In this document: piece by piece, positions 7,372-16,568 of the stretch
Numbering within the stretch: position 1 is the stretch's first letter
Layout of the letters: each line of letters begins with the position of its first letter
NCBI GenBank assembly: GCA_016874935.1
Contig: VGSS01000006.1
Span: forward strand, 1 to 49,623
Origin: Deltaproteobacteria bacterium
Lineage (GTDB): Bacteria; Desulfobacterota; BSN033; UBA1163
DNA length: 49,623 nt
Direction: 5' to 3'
Program-made: the position numbers and the translations under genes
The notes under the pieces: model-generated
Databases searched by the model: none
What the model saw: the letters and a program-made list of their open reading frames with translations, nothing else
Told to the model about the DNA's origin: nothing

Positions 7372-8294
7372 TGCCATCGAAGGTGGCTTTTGTTTTTCCA
7401 GGACAGGGTTCCCAGGCAGTTGGAATGGGCAAGGAGTTTTTCGACCATTTCAAGGCGGCAAGGGAGGTCTTCGAAGAAGCCGATGATACCCTTCGCTTCT
7501 CCATTTCAGGGCTCTGTTTTGGAGGACCGGAAGAGAGTTTGAAGTTGACCGAAAATACCCAGCCTGCCGTGTTGACCACGAGCATTGCAGCGCTCAGGGT
7601 TTTTCAGGCAGAGAGAGGGATTCAGCCAGAGCTCACGGCCGGACATAGTTTGGGAGAGTATAGCGCCCTGGTCGCATCAGGTGCGCTCTCTTTTGCAGAG
7701 GCGGTTCAGATCGTCCGGCTCCGCGGAAGATTCATGCAGGAGGCAGTTCCGGTAGGAGAAGGAACCATGGCAGCCATTCTCGGTATGGAGCGCGAAGAAG
7801 TGGAGAAGGTCTGCGAAGAAGCCTCTTCAGGAGAAGTTCTGTCCCCTGCCAATTTCAACTGTCCGGGGCAGATCGTCATTGCCGGGCATACAAAAGCGGT
7901 CGAACGGGCAATTGAGATTGTGAAACAAAAGGGGAAAAAAGCCATGTCCCTTCAGGTCAGCGCCCCTTTCCATTCTCCCTTGATGAAACCCGCAGGGGTT
8001 CGGCTGAGCGAAGCCCTTCAAAGCACCACCGTAAAAGAACTACAGGTTCCGGTTGTGACGAATGTTGAAGCGAAAGCCAATTCGGCGTCGGAAAGAGTCA
8101 AACCCCTATTGGTGAAGCAGGTATCGAGCCCTGTCCGCTGGGAGGAGTCAATGCGACGGATGATTGAAGAAGGGATCGAACGGGCTCTGGAAATTGGCCC
8201 CGGAAAGGTTCTTTCAGGCCTGATGAAACGGATTGATCCGAAAGTGGAAACAGGAAATTTAGAAGATATTCAGTCATTGAAGAAGATTACATGA
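7368..8294 (+). CDS. fabD: malonyl-CoA:ACP transacylase FabD
   Basis: The protein has 308 residues, the usual length. FabD moves malonyl groups from CoA to acyl-carrier protein for chain extension. Seen are the N-terminal FPGQGSQAVGMG (oxyanion region), the nucleophile Ser94 in AGHSLGEYSALV, and the catalytic His202 in APFHSPLM. The start is doubled (ATGATG at 7368/7371); the first overlaps the preceding stop, which implies translational coupling. It overlaps fabG by four bases at its own end. It is the third gene of the fab block and its neighbours fabG, acpP and fabF confirm the role. Confidence 0.96.
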   Translation: MMPSKVAFVFPGQGSQAVGMGKEFFDHFKAAREVFEEADDTLRFSISGLCFGGPEESLKLTENTQPAVLTTSIAALRVFQAERGIQPELTAGHSLGEYSALVASGALSFAEAVQIVRLRGRFMQEAVPVGEGTMAAILGMEREEVEKVCEEASSGEVLSPANFNCPGQIVIAGHTKAVERAIEIVKQKGKKAMSLQVSAPFHSPLMKPAGVRLSEALQSTTVKELQVPVVTNVEAKANSASERVKPLLVKQVSSPVRWEESMRRMIEEGIERALEIGPGKVLSGLMKRIDPKVETGNLEDIQSLKKIT

Positions 8295-9049
8295 TCGCGG
8301 AGAGTAAAGTGGAACTTTCAGGGAAGGTGGCTTTGGTCACAGGAGCGGCGCAGGGAATCGGGAAGGCGATCTCATTGCTTCTTGCGAGAAGTGGAGCGGA
8401 GGTGGTCGTTTCGGATATCAATCTCGAAAAAGCTCAAGAGACCGCTGATGAGATTCAGGGGCTGGGAAGAAGATCCCTTGCGATCCAGTCCAATGTGGCC
8501 GACCTAAAAGACGTAGAACAAATGGTTGAGACGATTATTGAGCAGTTTGGACGGATCGACATCCTGGTCAACAATGCAGGCATCACCCGCGACCGGTTGA
8601 TCTTGAGGATGACAGAGGAAGACTGGGATGCGGTCCTCGACGTCAATCTGAAGGGGACTTTCAACTGCACGAAGGCGGTCATCCGGCATATGTCGAAGCA
8701 CAAGAGCGGAAAGATCGTCAGCATTGCCTCGGTGTCCGGCGAGATGGGGAATCCGGGACAGGCGAACTATGCGGCCTCCAAGGCAGGGGTGATCGGTTTT
8801 ACCAAAACCATCGCCCGGGAATTTGCGGGAAGAGGAATCAACGTAAATGCGATTGCCCCCGGTTATATTCAGACTCCCATGACCGATGCCGTTCCGGAAA
8901 AGGCGAAAGAGGCGATGAAGCAAATGATTCCAATGGAGCGGCTGGGGCAGCCTGAGGATGTGGCCCAGGCTGTGCTCTTTCTCGTTTCAGATAGTTCGAG
9001 TTATATCACTGGACAGGTATTAAATGTCAATGGTGGAATCTATATGTGA
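8291..9049 (+). CDS. fabG: 3-oxoacyl-ACP reductase FabG
   Basis: A 252-residue short-chain dehydrogenase that reduces beta-ketoacyl-ACP with NADPH in each elongation round. The Rossmann glycine motif TGAAQGIG lies at 17-24, NNAG at about 94-97, and the catalytic triad is Ser147, Tyr160 and Lys164 (YAASKAG). The C-terminus GQVLNVNGGIYM is typical of FabG. ATG 8291 overlaps the fabD stop (ATGA), so the two are translationally coupled. acpP follows after 12 bp with a GAGGTAG ribosome site. Members of this family act on other substrates elsewhere, but the operon settles the assignment. Confidence 0.95.
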   Translation: MIAESKVELSGKVALVTGAAQGIGKAISLLLARSGAEVVVSDINLEKAQETADEIQGLGRRSLAIQSNVADLKDVEQMVETIIEQFGRIDILVNNAGITRDRLILRMTEEDWDAVLDVNLKGTFNCTKAVIRHMSKHKSGKIVSIASVSGEMGNPGQANYAASKAGVIGFTKTIAREFAGRGINVNAIAPGYIQTPMTDAVPEKAKEAMKQMIPMERLGQPEDVAQAVLFLVSDSSSYITGQVLNVNGGIYM

Positions 9050-9061
9050 GGAGGTAGATCA

Positions 9062-9298
9062 ATGGACATTGAAAAGAGAGTAAAGGAGATTATTGTTGAA
9101 CAGTTGGGGGTGAATGAAAGCGAGGTCAAACCGGAAGCCAAGTTCATCGACGATCTGGGAGCGGATTCTCTCGATCTGGTGGAACTGGTGATGGCTCTTG
9201 AGGAAGAGTACAATATGGAGATCTCCGATGAGGATGCGGAGAAGATCCTGACCGTGGGCGATGTTATTGAGTATATCCGTGCACATGTGGCTCAATAG
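9062..9298 (+). CDS. acpP: acyl carrier protein
   Basis: A 78-residue acidic protein with the phosphopantetheine attachment site Ser36 in [10 protein letters not shown]. The four-helix pattern and length match bacterial AcpP. It carries growing acyl chains as thioesters between FabD, FabG and FabF, and feeds PlsX. It starts at ATG 9062, about 6 nt after GAGGTAGATC. It lies between fabG and fabF as in most bacteria. Confidence 0.97.
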   Translation: MDIEKRVKEIIVEQLGVNESEVKPEAKFIDDLGADSLDLVELVMALEEEYNMEISDEDAEKILTVGDVIEYIRAHVAQ

Positions 9299-9365
9299 GA
9301 GAATGCGCTCACTTCATCTCTGCCTATGGACGGATCAGTAAAATCGGTAAAAGGGGGGAGATGTT

Positions 9366-10607
9366 TTGGGAAGAAGAGTTGTTGTTACAGGAATGGGATT
9401 GGTAGTCCCTATTGGAATCGGAACCGAAATAGCCTGGAAGAATGTCTGTGAGGGGAAATCGGGCATTGGGCGGCTTACCCGGTTCGACCCGGAAGGGTTC
9501 GACACCAGGATTTCCGCTGAGGTAAAGGGCTTTAATCCAGAGTTATATATTGAGAAGAAAGAGGTCAAGAAGATGGACCTCTTTATCCAGTATGCCCTTG
9601 CTGCAACCAAAGAGGCGGTAGAGGATTCCGGACTGAGCATTACCTCCGAAAATGGCGACCGGATCGGCGTCATCGTCGGGACAGGATTGGGAGGACTGCC
9701 CACCATTGAGAAGTATCACCAAATCCTCATGGAAAGGGGGCCGGGAAGGATCAGCCCCTTCTTCATTCCCATGCTCATTGCCAATCTTGCCTCCGGACAG
9801 ATTGCCATTCAATATGGCGCCAAAGGGCCCAACACCTGTGTAGTAACCGCCTGCGCCACAGGGGGCCACTGTATCGGTGACGCTTTTCGCGCTATCGTTT
9901 ATGGAGATGCAGACGCTGTCATCGCCGGTGGAACCGAGTCAAATATCACACCTCTGACCATCGGCGGGTTTAATGCGATGAAAGCCCTCTCCACGCGAAA
10001 TGACGAACCAGAGAAGGCCTCTCGTCCATTCGAAAAGAACCGAAATGGCTTTGTCATTGCCGAAGGAGCAGGGATTGTCATGCTGGAAGAGCTTGAATTT
10101 GCTCGAAAAAGAAATGCAAAGATTTACGCCGAATTGATCGGCTATGGTTATACCGGAGACGCTTACCATATCACCGCACCTTCACCGGATGGGGATGGTG
10201 CCATCCGGTGCATGAAAATGGCCATCAAAGATGCGGGATTGAAACCAGAGGAGATTGATTATATCAATGCCCACGGAACCTCCACACAGCTCAATGATCT
10301 GACTGAAACCATTGCCATTAAAAAGGTCTTCGGCGACTACGCCAAAAGGATACCCATCAGTGCAACCAAGTCAATGACCGGCCATCTTCTCGGAGCGGCT
10401 GGAAGCACGGAAGCCATCTTCACCATCCTCGCCCTACGGGATGGGATCCTCCCCCCCACAATCAACTATGAGGAACCGGACCCGGAATGCGATCTGGATT
10501 ATGTCCCCAACGTGGCGAGACGCCAGCACTTGAATACGGGGATGTCCAACGCCTTCGGTTTCGGTGGAACGAATGCGACCCTCATCTTTAAAAAGTTCAC
10601 AGGATAG
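9366..10607 (+). CDS. fabF: 3-oxoacyl-ACP synthase II FabF
   Basis: The protein has 413 residues with a thiolase fold and two half domains. The catalytic triad is intact at the same numbers as in the E. coli enzyme: Cys163 (TACATGGHC), His303 ([11 protein letters not shown]) and His340 ([10 protein letters not shown]). It condenses malonyl-ACP with acyl-ACP. The start is TTG at 9366, about 6 nt after a GGGGGGAGA ribosome site. The 67-bp gap after acpP holds no obvious signal. With no fabH between plsX and fabD, the priming condensation must come from this enzyme, a distant FabH, or another route. Confidence 0.96.
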   Translation: MGRRVVVTGMGLVVPIGIGTEIAWKNVCEGKSGIGRLTRFDPEGFDTRISAEVKGFNPELYIEKKEVKKMDLFIQYALAATKEAVEDSGLSITSENGDRIGVIVGTGLGGLPTIEKYHQILMERGPGRISPFFIPMLIANLASGQIAIQYGAKGPNTCVVTACATGGHCIGDAFRAIVYGDADAVIAGGTESNITPLTIGGFNAMKALSTRNDEPEKASRPFEKNRNGFVIAEGAGIVMLEELEFARKRNAKIYAELIGYGYTGDAYHITAPSPDGDGAIRCMKMAIKDAGLKPEEIDYINAHGTSTQLNDLTETIAIKKVFGDYAKRIPISATKSMTGHLLGAAGSTEAIFTILALRDGILPPTINYEEPDPECDLDYVPNVARRQHLNTGMSNAFGFGGTNATLIFKKFTG

Positions 10608-10612
10608 CAGTG

Positions 10613-11065
10613 ATGCAGATCGGCTTGGCCTGCGACCACGGCGGTTTTGAACTCAAAGAGGAGTTGAAGGCCTATCTCCAATCGATTGGCCATGAGGCCA
10701 TTGACATGGGAAGCTTCAATGAGGATTCAGTGGACTACCCTGATTACGGTGTTCTGGTCGCCGAGAAGATATCAAGGGGAGATATGGAGAGAGGGATCCT
10801 GATCTGCGGGACCGGTATCGGGATGTCGATCGTTGCCAACAAATTCCGGGGTGTAAGAGCCGCTCTTGCCAATGATCTTTTCTCCGCACGTTTCTGCCGT
10901 GAACATATCGATGCCAATATCCTGGTCATCGGAGGAAGAATCGTCGGAAGAGAATTGGCCAAAGAGATTGTCCGTGTCTGGTTGGAAACCGTATTCGTTG
11001 GAGGAAGACATCAGCGACGCCTGGAAAAGATCGAGACGCTGGAAAAAGAGAAGTTCAAAGGGTAA
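10613..11065 (+). CDS. rpiB: ribose-5-phosphate isomerase B
   Basis: The protein has 150 residues of the RpiB/LacAB family, interconverting ribose-5-phosphate and ribulose-5-phosphate. Visible signatures are the N-terminal GLACDHGGFELKE, and the catalytic Cys with the phosphate loop in ILICGTGIGMSIVANKF. HDVxxR-type His residues occur at EHIDAN and the C-terminal GGRHQRR arm is typical. GTG 10610 is an alternative start three bases earlier. It lies 5 bp after fabF, so it is likely read in the same transcript. An rpiB near fab, nrdR and rib genes is a common arrangement in deltaproteobacteria. Confidence 0.93.
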   Translation: MQIGLACDHGGFELKEELKAYLQSIGHEAIDMGSFNEDSVDYPDYGVLVAEKISRGDMERGILICGTGIGMSIVANKFRGVRAALANDLFSARFCREHIDANILVIGGRIVGRELAKEIVRVWLETVFVGGRHQRRLEKIETLEKEKFKG

Positions 11066-11190
11066 ATAATCAAATTCCAAATTTCAAAACCCAAATGTCA
11101 AATAAAATGTCAAATTTTCAAATTGAAAATATTTGGACTTTGGATTTCAATTGGCATTTGAACTTTGTCATTTGACATTTATACTCCTCT
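11066..11190. repeat. A/T-rich dispersed repeat spacer
   Basis: The spacer is built from near-copies of TTCCAAATTTC, CAAATGTCAAAT and their complements (CATTTGACATTT near its end), giving a long imperfect palindrome. It resembles the spacer at 16418-16553. No ORF is seen. Confidence 0.55.
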
Positions 11191-11211
11191 ATCCTCTTGG
11201 ATGGCTTATCC

Positions 11212-11718
11212 TTGAAAAGAAAAGAGAAAAAAAAGATACGCCCCCAACGGCCTTCCTGGGATGAGTATTTCATGGACATCACTCATCTCGTGGCCAAGCG
11301 TTCCACCTGTCTCCGGAGGCAAGTGGGAGCCATCCTCGTCAAAGATAAGAAGATTTTAGCAACAGGCTATAATGGTGCCCCTTCTCGTCTGGAGCATTGC
11401 CTCGAAATCGGATGCCTTCGAGAGAAATTAAAGATTCCTTCCGGAGAACGACACGAACTGTGCCGAGGCCTGCATGCGGAACAGAATGCCATTATTCAGG
11501 CGGCTTATCATGGGGTGGGGATTCGCGGGGCCATCCTTTACTGCACCAATCATCCTTGTATCATCTGTTCAAAAATGATCATCAATTCAGGGATTGAGAG
11601 GATCGTCTATGAAGAGGGCTATGCCGATGCATTGGCCAGAGGGATGTTAAGGGAGTCGGGAATCAAAGTCGGAAAATTTACTCGAAAGTGGAAAGTGGAT
11701 GGTCGAAAGTCGATTTAG
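11212..11718 (+). CDS. dCMP deaminase family protein (ComEB-like)
   Basis: A zinc-dependent deoxycytidylate deaminase of about 168 residues. The catalytic zinc site is clear: HAEQNAI (His ligand and catalytic Glu) and PCIIC (two Cys ligands). The preceding [19 protein letters not shown] is typical of bacterial dCMP deaminases, which supply dUMP for thymidylate synthesis. Extra Cys/His residues in the inserted segment ([23 protein letters not shown]) fit the second structural zinc of this family. TTG 11212 is chosen because it keeps the full N-terminal motif; a TTG at 11197 is also in frame. nrdR follows after 39 bp, a sensible pairing for deoxynucleotide supply. Confidence 0.9.
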   Translation: MKRKEKKKIRPQRPSWDEYFMDITHLVAKRSTCLRRQVGAILVKDKKILATGYNGAPSRLEHCLEIGCLREKLKIPSGERHELCRGLHAEQNAIIQAAYHGVGIRGAILYCTNHPCIICSKMIINSGIERIVYEEGYADALARGMLRESGIKVGKFTRKWKVDGRKSI

Positions 11719-11757
11719 AAACCACCCTCCACCTTCCGCCTGCTACCTTCAAATGAT

Positions 11758-12231
11758 ATGAAATGTCCTTTCTGTAATCATCTCGAAAGCAAGGTTGTTG
11801 ACTCCCGTCTGGGCAAGGACAAAGAAACGATCCGGCGGAGGAGGGAGTGCCTTAAATGCCAGAAGCGTTTTACCACAAGCGAGAGGGCAGAGGATTCCCT
11901 TCCCCTGGTCATTAAAAAAGACGGAAGAAGGGAACCCTTCAACCGGATCAAAATCTTCAATGGCTTGAAGAAAGCCTGCGAAAAGAGGCCCATCAGCATC
12001 AATGTGATTGAAAAGAGCGTCAACCGGATCGAGTCCTATTTCCAGGAAAAAGGGGAGAGGGAGATCAAAAGCTCTGAGATCGGGGAGAAGGTGATGGAGG
12101 AACTCCACCGGCTCGATGGCGTGGCCTATGTCCGTTTCGCCTCTGTCTACAGACAATTTAAAGATATCCATGAATTTATGGATGAGTTGAAGGACCTCCT
12201 TGGAAATAAGGAAGAAGGTAAAAAGAAGTAA
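11758..12231 (+). CDS. nrdR: transcriptional repressor NrdR
   Basis: The protein has 157 residues, the standard length. The N-terminal zinc ribbon is formed by Cys3, Cys6, Cys31 and Cys34 (MKCPFC and CLKC), followed by the FTTSERAE segment. An ATP-cone domain covers about 48-138 ([17 protein letters not shown]). NrdR binds ATP/dATP and represses ribonucleotide reductase genes by binding NrdR boxes. No ribonucleotide reductase gene is in the window. Its position before the riboflavin genes is the common arrangement in Gram-negative bacteria. Confidence 0.96.
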   Translation: MKCPFCNHLESKVVDSRLGKDKETIRRRRECLKCQKRFTTSERAEDSLPLVIKKDGRREPFNRIKIFNGLKKACEKRPISINVIEKSVNRIESYFQEKGEREIKSSEIGEKVMEELHRLDGVAYVRFASVYRQFKDIHEFMDELKDLLGNKEEGKKK

Positions 12232-12250
12232 ACGCGACAGGTGGGAATCA

Positions 12251-12377
12251 GGTTATCAGGAAATCAGGATGCAGGATAGCAGGCTATCAGGATATCAGAA
12301 AACGGAAAAAGATAATTTTAACCTGATACTCGGATGTCCTGATATCCACTACCTGGTAGCCTGATACCCCGATAACC
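12251..12377. repeat. ATCAGG-unit inverted repeat element, copy 1
   Basis: The spacer starts GGTTATCAGG and ends with GATAACC. It has many half-sites ATCAGG on the left and CCTGATA on the right, so the whole can fold on itself. A second copy with the same end sequences and layout is at 36800-36957. No ORF is seen. Confidence 0.7.
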
Positions 12378-12442
12378 GCTAAAACGTGTATCGAAGTGGC
12401 CCCTTCGCAAACCCTTGCTTGATACCTGACTTTGAGTTTTTT

Positions 12443-13549
12443 ATGAAGGATGATGAACATTGGATGAGGCGCGCCCTTCGGCTTGCCGAAGGGGGAAGGG
12501 GGAGGACATCGCCCAACCCCATGGTGGGAGCTGTCCTCGTAAAAGACGGGAGGGCAGTCGGAGAAGGGTATCATGCTCGGGCAGGGGAGGATCATGCCGA
12601 GATCGTTGCCCTGAGAAAAACGGGGGATGAGGCAGAGGGGACCACACTTTATATCAACCTCGAACCCTGCAGCCATTATGGAAAGACGCCTCCCTGTGCT
12701 CCTGCCCTGATTGAAGCAGGAGTGAAAAGGATAGTGGTAGGGATGGAAGACCCCAACCCCCTGGTGAAAGGGAGAGGGCTGGAGATGCTTCGGATAGCCG
12801 GCCTCGATGTCGAAGTCGGAATTTTAGAAGAAGATTGCCAAAAACTGAATGAAGCCTTCTGCAAATATATTCGGACAAGAGAACCCTTCGTCATTCTAAA
12901 AATTGCAGCGACGCTGGATGGCAAGATTGCAACGCAACACGGAGAATCCAAATGGATTACCGGAGAAAAATCGAGGCGACTCGTCCAACATTTAAGAAAC
13001 GAAGCGGATGGCCTTCTCGTGGGAATCGGCACCATTCTCAAAGACGCCCCCCTGCTGACGGCGCGCATCAGAGGGGGAAAGAATCCCTATCGAATTGTTC
13101 TCGATAGCAAGTTGAGGATTTCCGAGAATGCGAGGGTGCTGGATCAGAGCCCGGAGAAGACAATCCTTGCCACAACCGAATTGGCACCAAAAGAAAAAAT
13201 CGAGAATCTTGAGAAGAAAGGGGTCCGGGTTTTGGTCCTTGATTCCATGCAAGGGAGGGTCAACCTGAGGTCTCTCCTCTCAAGGTTAGGTGAGATGGGG
13301 ATGATGAGCATTCTGGTCGAAGGGGGAAGCGAAGTAAACGGTTCATTCCTGAATGAGGGGTTGATCGACAAGATCTTCCTCTTTCTCTCCCCAAGATTGT
13401 TGGGTGGGCAGGCATTGGGAATTTTCGGAGGAAGAGGTATGGAAAAACTTGAAGAAGCTCTTTCCCTGAATCAGCTTAAGATAAAAAGACTGGGAGAAGA
13501 CATTCTTCTCGAAGGATATCCGAGGAAATTATGTTCACAGGAATTATAG
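12443..13549 (+). CDS. ribD: bifunctional riboflavin biosynthesis deaminase/reductase RibD
   Basis: The protein has 368 residues from ATG 12443. The N-terminal deaminase domain has the zinc motifs DHAEIVAL and PCSHYGKTPPC. The C-terminal reductase domain carries ATLDGKIATQHGESKWITG and the LVEGGSEVNGSF loop. It performs the second and third steps of flavin synthesis: pyrimidine deamination, then ribosyl reduction with NADPH. A GTG at 12386 would add 19 residues lying inside repeat-like sequence, so it is not used. The 3' end overlaps ribE by 19 bp, implying coupling. A flavin supply near Etf, acyl-CoA dehydrogenase and HdrA genes fits a flavin-heavy metabolism. Confidence 0.93.
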   Translation: MKDDEHWMRRALRLAEGGRGRTSPNPMVGAVLVKDGRAVGEGYHARAGEDHAEIVALRKTGDEAEGTTLYINLEPCSHYGKTPPCAPALIEAGVKRIVVGMEDPNPLVKGRGLEMLRIAGLDVEVGILEEDCQKLNEAFCKYIRTREPFVILKIAATLDGKIATQHGESKWITGEKSRRLVQHLRNEADGLLVGIGTILKDAPLLTARIRGGKNPYRIVLDSKLRISENARVLDQSPEKTILATTELAPKEKIENLEKKGVRVLVLDSMQGRVNLRSLLSRLGEMGMMSILVEGGSEVNGSFLNEGLIDKIFLFLSPRLLGGQALGIFGGRGMEKLEEALSLNQLKIKRLGEDILLEGYPRKLCSQEL

Positions 13550-14199
13550 AAGGGAAGGGAAAGGTTTTAAGGATTGAACGCCGAGGCGAAGCGAGAAGGC
13601 TCACAATCGAATTCCCCTCCCATTTGACAGATGTGCAACTTGGTGATAGTATTAGTATAAATGGGGTCTGCCTGACTATTGTAGAAAAAAAGGATCAAGC
13701 CTCAAAATTTGATCTATCAGAAGAGACGATCAAGAGGAGTGGACTGGGTGAGTTAAAAGAAGGTGATCCTGTTAATCTGGAGAGGGCGTTGGGGCTCAAC
13801 GGCCGTTTGGGAGGCCATTTCGTTACAGGGCATATTGACGGCATAGGCGTGATCACAGAGAAGATAAAAGAGAGGGATTTTGTCAATCTGAGGGTAAGGG
13901 TTCCGGAAAATGTATCGAAATATGTCGTTTCCAAAGGGGCGGTTGCAATCGACGGGATCAGTTTAACAGTTAATGAATGCAGGGGCAATGAGATTTTGCT
14001 CACGCTTATTCCATATACCCTGGAGAAGACGACCCTGATGGATCAAAGAGTAGGAGATCATGTCAATCTTGAGGCTGACATTTTAGGCAAGTATGTGGAG
14101 CAACTAATCAGCCATAAGAGCGCAAAGCCCAAAGGATTGGACCGGTCTTTCTTAGAAGAACATGGTTTTTTAAAAGGAGATGGGGGTTCAGATGGTTAG
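13531..14199 (+). CDS. ribE: riboflavin synthase, alpha chain
   Basis: The protein has 222 residues with two tandem lumazine-binding domains. The first opens [12 protein letters not shown]; the second begins near residue 98 with [12 protein letters not shown]. It dismutates two 6,7-dimethyl-8-ribityllumazine molecules to riboflavin. Both repeats contain the expected [10 protein letters not shown] and [10 protein letters not shown] strands. It starts inside the end of ribD and its stop lies within the start region of ribBA. The four genes ribD-ribE-ribBA-ribH form one tight unit. Confidence 0.95.
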   Translation: MFTGIIEGKGKVLRIERRGEARRLTIEFPSHLTDVQLGDSISINGVCLTIVEKKDQASKFDLSEETIKRSGLGELKEGDPVNLERALGLNGRLGGHFVTGHIDGIGVITEKIKERDFVNLRVRVPENVSKYVVSKGAVAIDGISLTVNECRGNEILLTLIPYTLEKTTLMDQRVGDHVNLEADILGKYVEQLISHKSAKPKGLDRSFLEEHGFLKGDGGSDG

Positions 14200-15403
14200 C
14201 ACCATTGAAGAGGCACTGGAAGATATCCGACAGGGAAGGATGGTGATTCTGGTCGATGACGAAGATCGTGAGAATGAGGGTGATCTCACCATGGCCGCGG
14301 AGAAGGTGACTCCTGAAGCCATCAACTTTATGGCGAAATACGGAAGGGGACTGATCTGTCTATCATTAACCGAGGAACGGTTGAACGAGCTCCGGCTTCC
14401 CATGATGGTCTCGGATAATACCTCTCGGTTCCAGACCGCTTTTGCCGTGTCGATCGATGCGAGAAAAGGAACGACCACCGGCATTTCAGCGGCTGACCGG
14501 GCGACCACCATTCTCACGGCCACTGATGACAGCAAAACGTTTGAAGATATTGTCTCTCCGGGACATATCTTTCCCCTGAGAGCCAGAAACGGCGGGGTCC
14601 TGGTCAGGACGGGTCAGACTGAAGGATCGGTCGATCTGGCAAGACTATCGGGCCTCAAGCCAGCCGGAGTGATCTGTGAGATCATGAACGAGGACGGCAC
14701 GATGTCCCGTATGCCTGATCTCCTGGTCTTTGCCGAAAGACATGGGTTGAAAATTGTCACGATTGCCGATCTCATCAAATACAGGCTTCACAAGGAAAGT
14801 TTGGTCCGAAGGATCGCCGAAGCGAAAATCCCGACGAAATACGGAGGCCTTTTCACCGCTATTGCCTATGAAAACGATGTGGATCCTTTTCACCATCTTG
14901 CGCTGGTTAAGGGAGATATCCAACCGGATGACGAGGTCCTGGTGAGGGTGCACTCACAGTGTCTGACGGGGGATGTGTTCGGGTCAAAGCGATGCGATTG
15001 TGAGGAACAGCTCCATAAGGCGATGGCCATGGTGGAAAAAGAGGGGAAGGGGGTCATCGTTTACATGAGACAGGAGGGCAGAGGAATCGGACTGGTCAAT
15101 AAATTGCGGGCTTACTGCCTCCAGGATCTTGGAAGGGATACGGTGGAGGCCAATGAGGCGCTCGGATTTCAGGCAGACATGAGGGATTATGGAATCGGAG
15201 CCCAGATCCTTGTGGATCTGGGCCTTCATAAGATCCGGCTGCTGACAAACAACCCGAAAAAGATTAAAGGGCTGGAGGGATATGGGATTGAAGTGACCGA
15301 AAGGGTTTCCATTGAGTCGAAACCCAGCCAGGAGAATATCGAGTATCTGAAAACGAAAGCGAAGAAGATGGGTCACATCCTCTCCATCAAATCAGGGGAT
15401 TAA
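14192..15403 (+). CDS. ribBA: 3,4-dihydroxy-2-butanone-4-phosphate synthase / GTP cyclohydrolase II
   Basis: A fused enzyme of about 403 residues. Residues 1-200 are the DHBP synthase domain ([17 protein letters not shown] acidic loop, [19 protein letters not shown]). Residues 205-400 are GTP cyclohydrolase II with the zinc triad Cys-x10-Cys-x-Cys ([14 protein letters not shown]) and RQEGRGIGL. It supplies both precursors of lumazine. ATG 14180 lies in frame but would overlap the AGGAG site. ATG 14192, preceded by GGGGG, is favoured. It is between ribE and ribH, as expected. Confidence 0.95.
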   Translation: MVSTIEEALEDIRQGRMVILVDDEDRENEGDLTMAAEKVTPEAINFMAKYGRGLICLSLTEERLNELRLPMMVSDNTSRFQTAFAVSIDARKGTTTGISAADRATTILTATDDSKTFEDIVSPGHIFPLRARNGGVLVRTGQTEGSVDLARLSGLKPAGVICEIMNEDGTMSRMPDLLVFAERHGLKIVTIADLIKYRLHKESLVRRIAEAKIPTKYGGLFTAIAYENDVDPFHHLALVKGDIQPDDEVLVRVHSQCLTGDVFGSKRCDCEEQLHKAMAMVEKEGKGVIVYMRQEGRGIGLVNKLRAYCLQDLGRDTVEANEALGFQADMRDYGIGAQILVDLGLHKIRLLTNNPKKIKGLEGYGIEVTERVSIESKPSQENIEYLKTKAKKMGHILSIKSGD

Positions 15404-15410
15404 AAGAATT

Positions 15411-15451
15411 GCGGATTTCGGATTGAAGACTAAAATAACTGAAATCCGAAT
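15411..15451. repeat. GGATTTCGGATT-type dispersed palindrome
   Basis: CGGATTTCGGATT is followed after a short loop by CTGAAATCCGAAT, an imperfect hairpin. Related sequence lies at 18190-18265 and 42664-42690. It occupies the ribBA-ribH spacer. Confidence 0.5.
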
Positions 15452-15511
15452 CATTATAGGGGTGGACACGTAATAACACGGTCACGTTCTTAATTATGAA
15501 AGGAGAAGAAG

Positions 15512-15985
15512 ATGGCTAAAACCATTGAAGGCAAATTGATGGCAAAAGGACTTAAATTCGGGATCGTCACAAGCCGATTTAACAATTTCGTCAGCGATCG
15601 GCTGCTGGAGGGAGCGCTGGATGCGTTGCGAAGAAGCGGGGCAGAAGAGGGAGATTGCTCTGTGGTCCGTGTTCCGGGGTCCTTTGAAATTCCGCTGGCG
15701 ACCAAGAAGATGGCGAAGAGCGGACGTTATGATGCCCTCATCTGCCTCGGATGTGTCATCCGGGGTTCAACGCCCCATTTCGAATATATCGCCACAGAGG
15801 TCACCAAAGGGATTGCCAGCATCACCCTGGAGAGCGAAATTCCCATCTCTTTTGGAGTCCTCATCACCGACACCATCGAACAGGCTATTGAAAGGGCGGG
15901 CACAAAAGTGGGCAATAAGGGGTTCGATGCCGCCATGTCAGCAATCGAAATGGCCAACCTCATGAAGGAGATCGGAAAGGGATAA
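15512..15985 (+). CDS. ribH: 6,7-dimethyl-8-ribityllumazine synthase
   Basis: The protein has 157 residues, the length of RibH subunits that build pentamers or 60-mer capsids. Signatures are [19 protein letters not shown] at the N-terminus (phosphate/aryl site), [26 protein letters not shown] with the catalytic His in the TPHF segment, and [19 protein letters not shown]. It condenses the RibB and RibD products to lumazine. It starts at ATG 15512 after a GAAAGGAGAAG site. nusB follows after 6 bp, the classical ribH-nusB order. Confidence 0.96.
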   Translation: MAKTIEGKLMAKGLKFGIVTSRFNNFVSDRLLEGALDALRRSGAEEGDCSVVRVPGSFEIPLATKKMAKSGRYDALICLGCVIRGSTPHFEYIATEVTKGIASITLESEIPISFGVLITDTIEQAIERAGTKVGNKGFDAAMSAIEMANLMKEIGKG

Positions 15986-15991
15986 AAATCT

Positions 15992-16408
15992 TTGGGAAAG
16001 AGAAGAAGATCGAGGGAGTTTTCCCTGCAGGTTCTTTACCAGATCGAAATCACAAAACAGAACGCTCTTCAGGCGATGGTTCAATTGAGAGAAAATATTT
16101 CGCCAGAAGGAGGAGAAGGTGAGTTTGCCAAACGGATTGTCCTGGGGGTGATGGAGCACCGTCAAGAGATTGACCGGTTGATTGAAGAGCGTTCCGAAAA
16201 CTGGCGACTCGATCGCATGACCATGATCGACCGGAATATCCTTCGCATCGCCATCTTCGAACTTCTATACTGCAGTGAGGTTCCCCCCAAAGTGACCCTC
16301 AATGAAGCGATTGACCTCGGGAAACGATTCGGATCTGAAGAATCAGGAAGTTTTATCAATGGGGTCTTGGACCGAATTCAGAATGAAGTGATCCGAAAAC
16401 CCCTATGA
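15992..16408 (+). CDS. nusB: transcription antitermination factor NusB
   Basis: The protein has 138 residues of all-alpha NusB type. Seen are the basic N-terminus GKRRRSREFSLQVLYQIE, the central RLDRMTMIDRNILRIAIFEL motif and the EAIDLGKRFGSEESGSFING C-terminal helices. NusB with NusE (S10) binds boxA RNA and supports rRNA transcription antitermination. The start is TTG 15992, in keeping with other TTG starts here; the site AAGGGA is 10 nt upstream. It is translationally close to ribH. Confidence 0.93.
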   Translation: MGKRRRSREFSLQVLYQIEITKQNALQAMVQLRENISPEGGEGEFAKRIVLGVMEHRQEIDRLIEERSENWRLDRMTMIDRNILRIAIFELLYCSEVPPKVTLNEAIDLGKRFGSEESGSFINGVLDRIQNEVIRKPL

Positions 16409-16417
16409 GAGAAAGAT

Positions 16418-16553
16418 AATGACCAAACTTCACGCACCAATCACCCAATAATGACCAATATTTCAATGACCAAAACTTTAGTCCCCTTGCTCCATCCTTC
16501 TCCTATTGGGATATTGGAATTTGGTTATTGGAAATTATCAGGAATTTGATGAT
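16418..16553. repeat. ATTGGAATTTGG-type dispersed repeat spacer
   Basis: The left half carries TGACCAA/ACCAATA units and the right half TTGGGATATTGGAATTTGG, TTGGTTATTGG and GATTGGAATTTG units. The spacer is therefore an imperfect inverted repeat. The style is the same as 11066-11190. No ORF is seen. Confidence 0.5.
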
Positions 16554-16568
16554 TGGAATTTGAATAAT

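Noticed and set aside
12251-12377. Possible CRISPR array from repeated ATCAGG units
   Set aside because: The units are only 6-8 bp, irregularly spaced and mirror each other; there are no uniform repeats or spacers and no cas genes.
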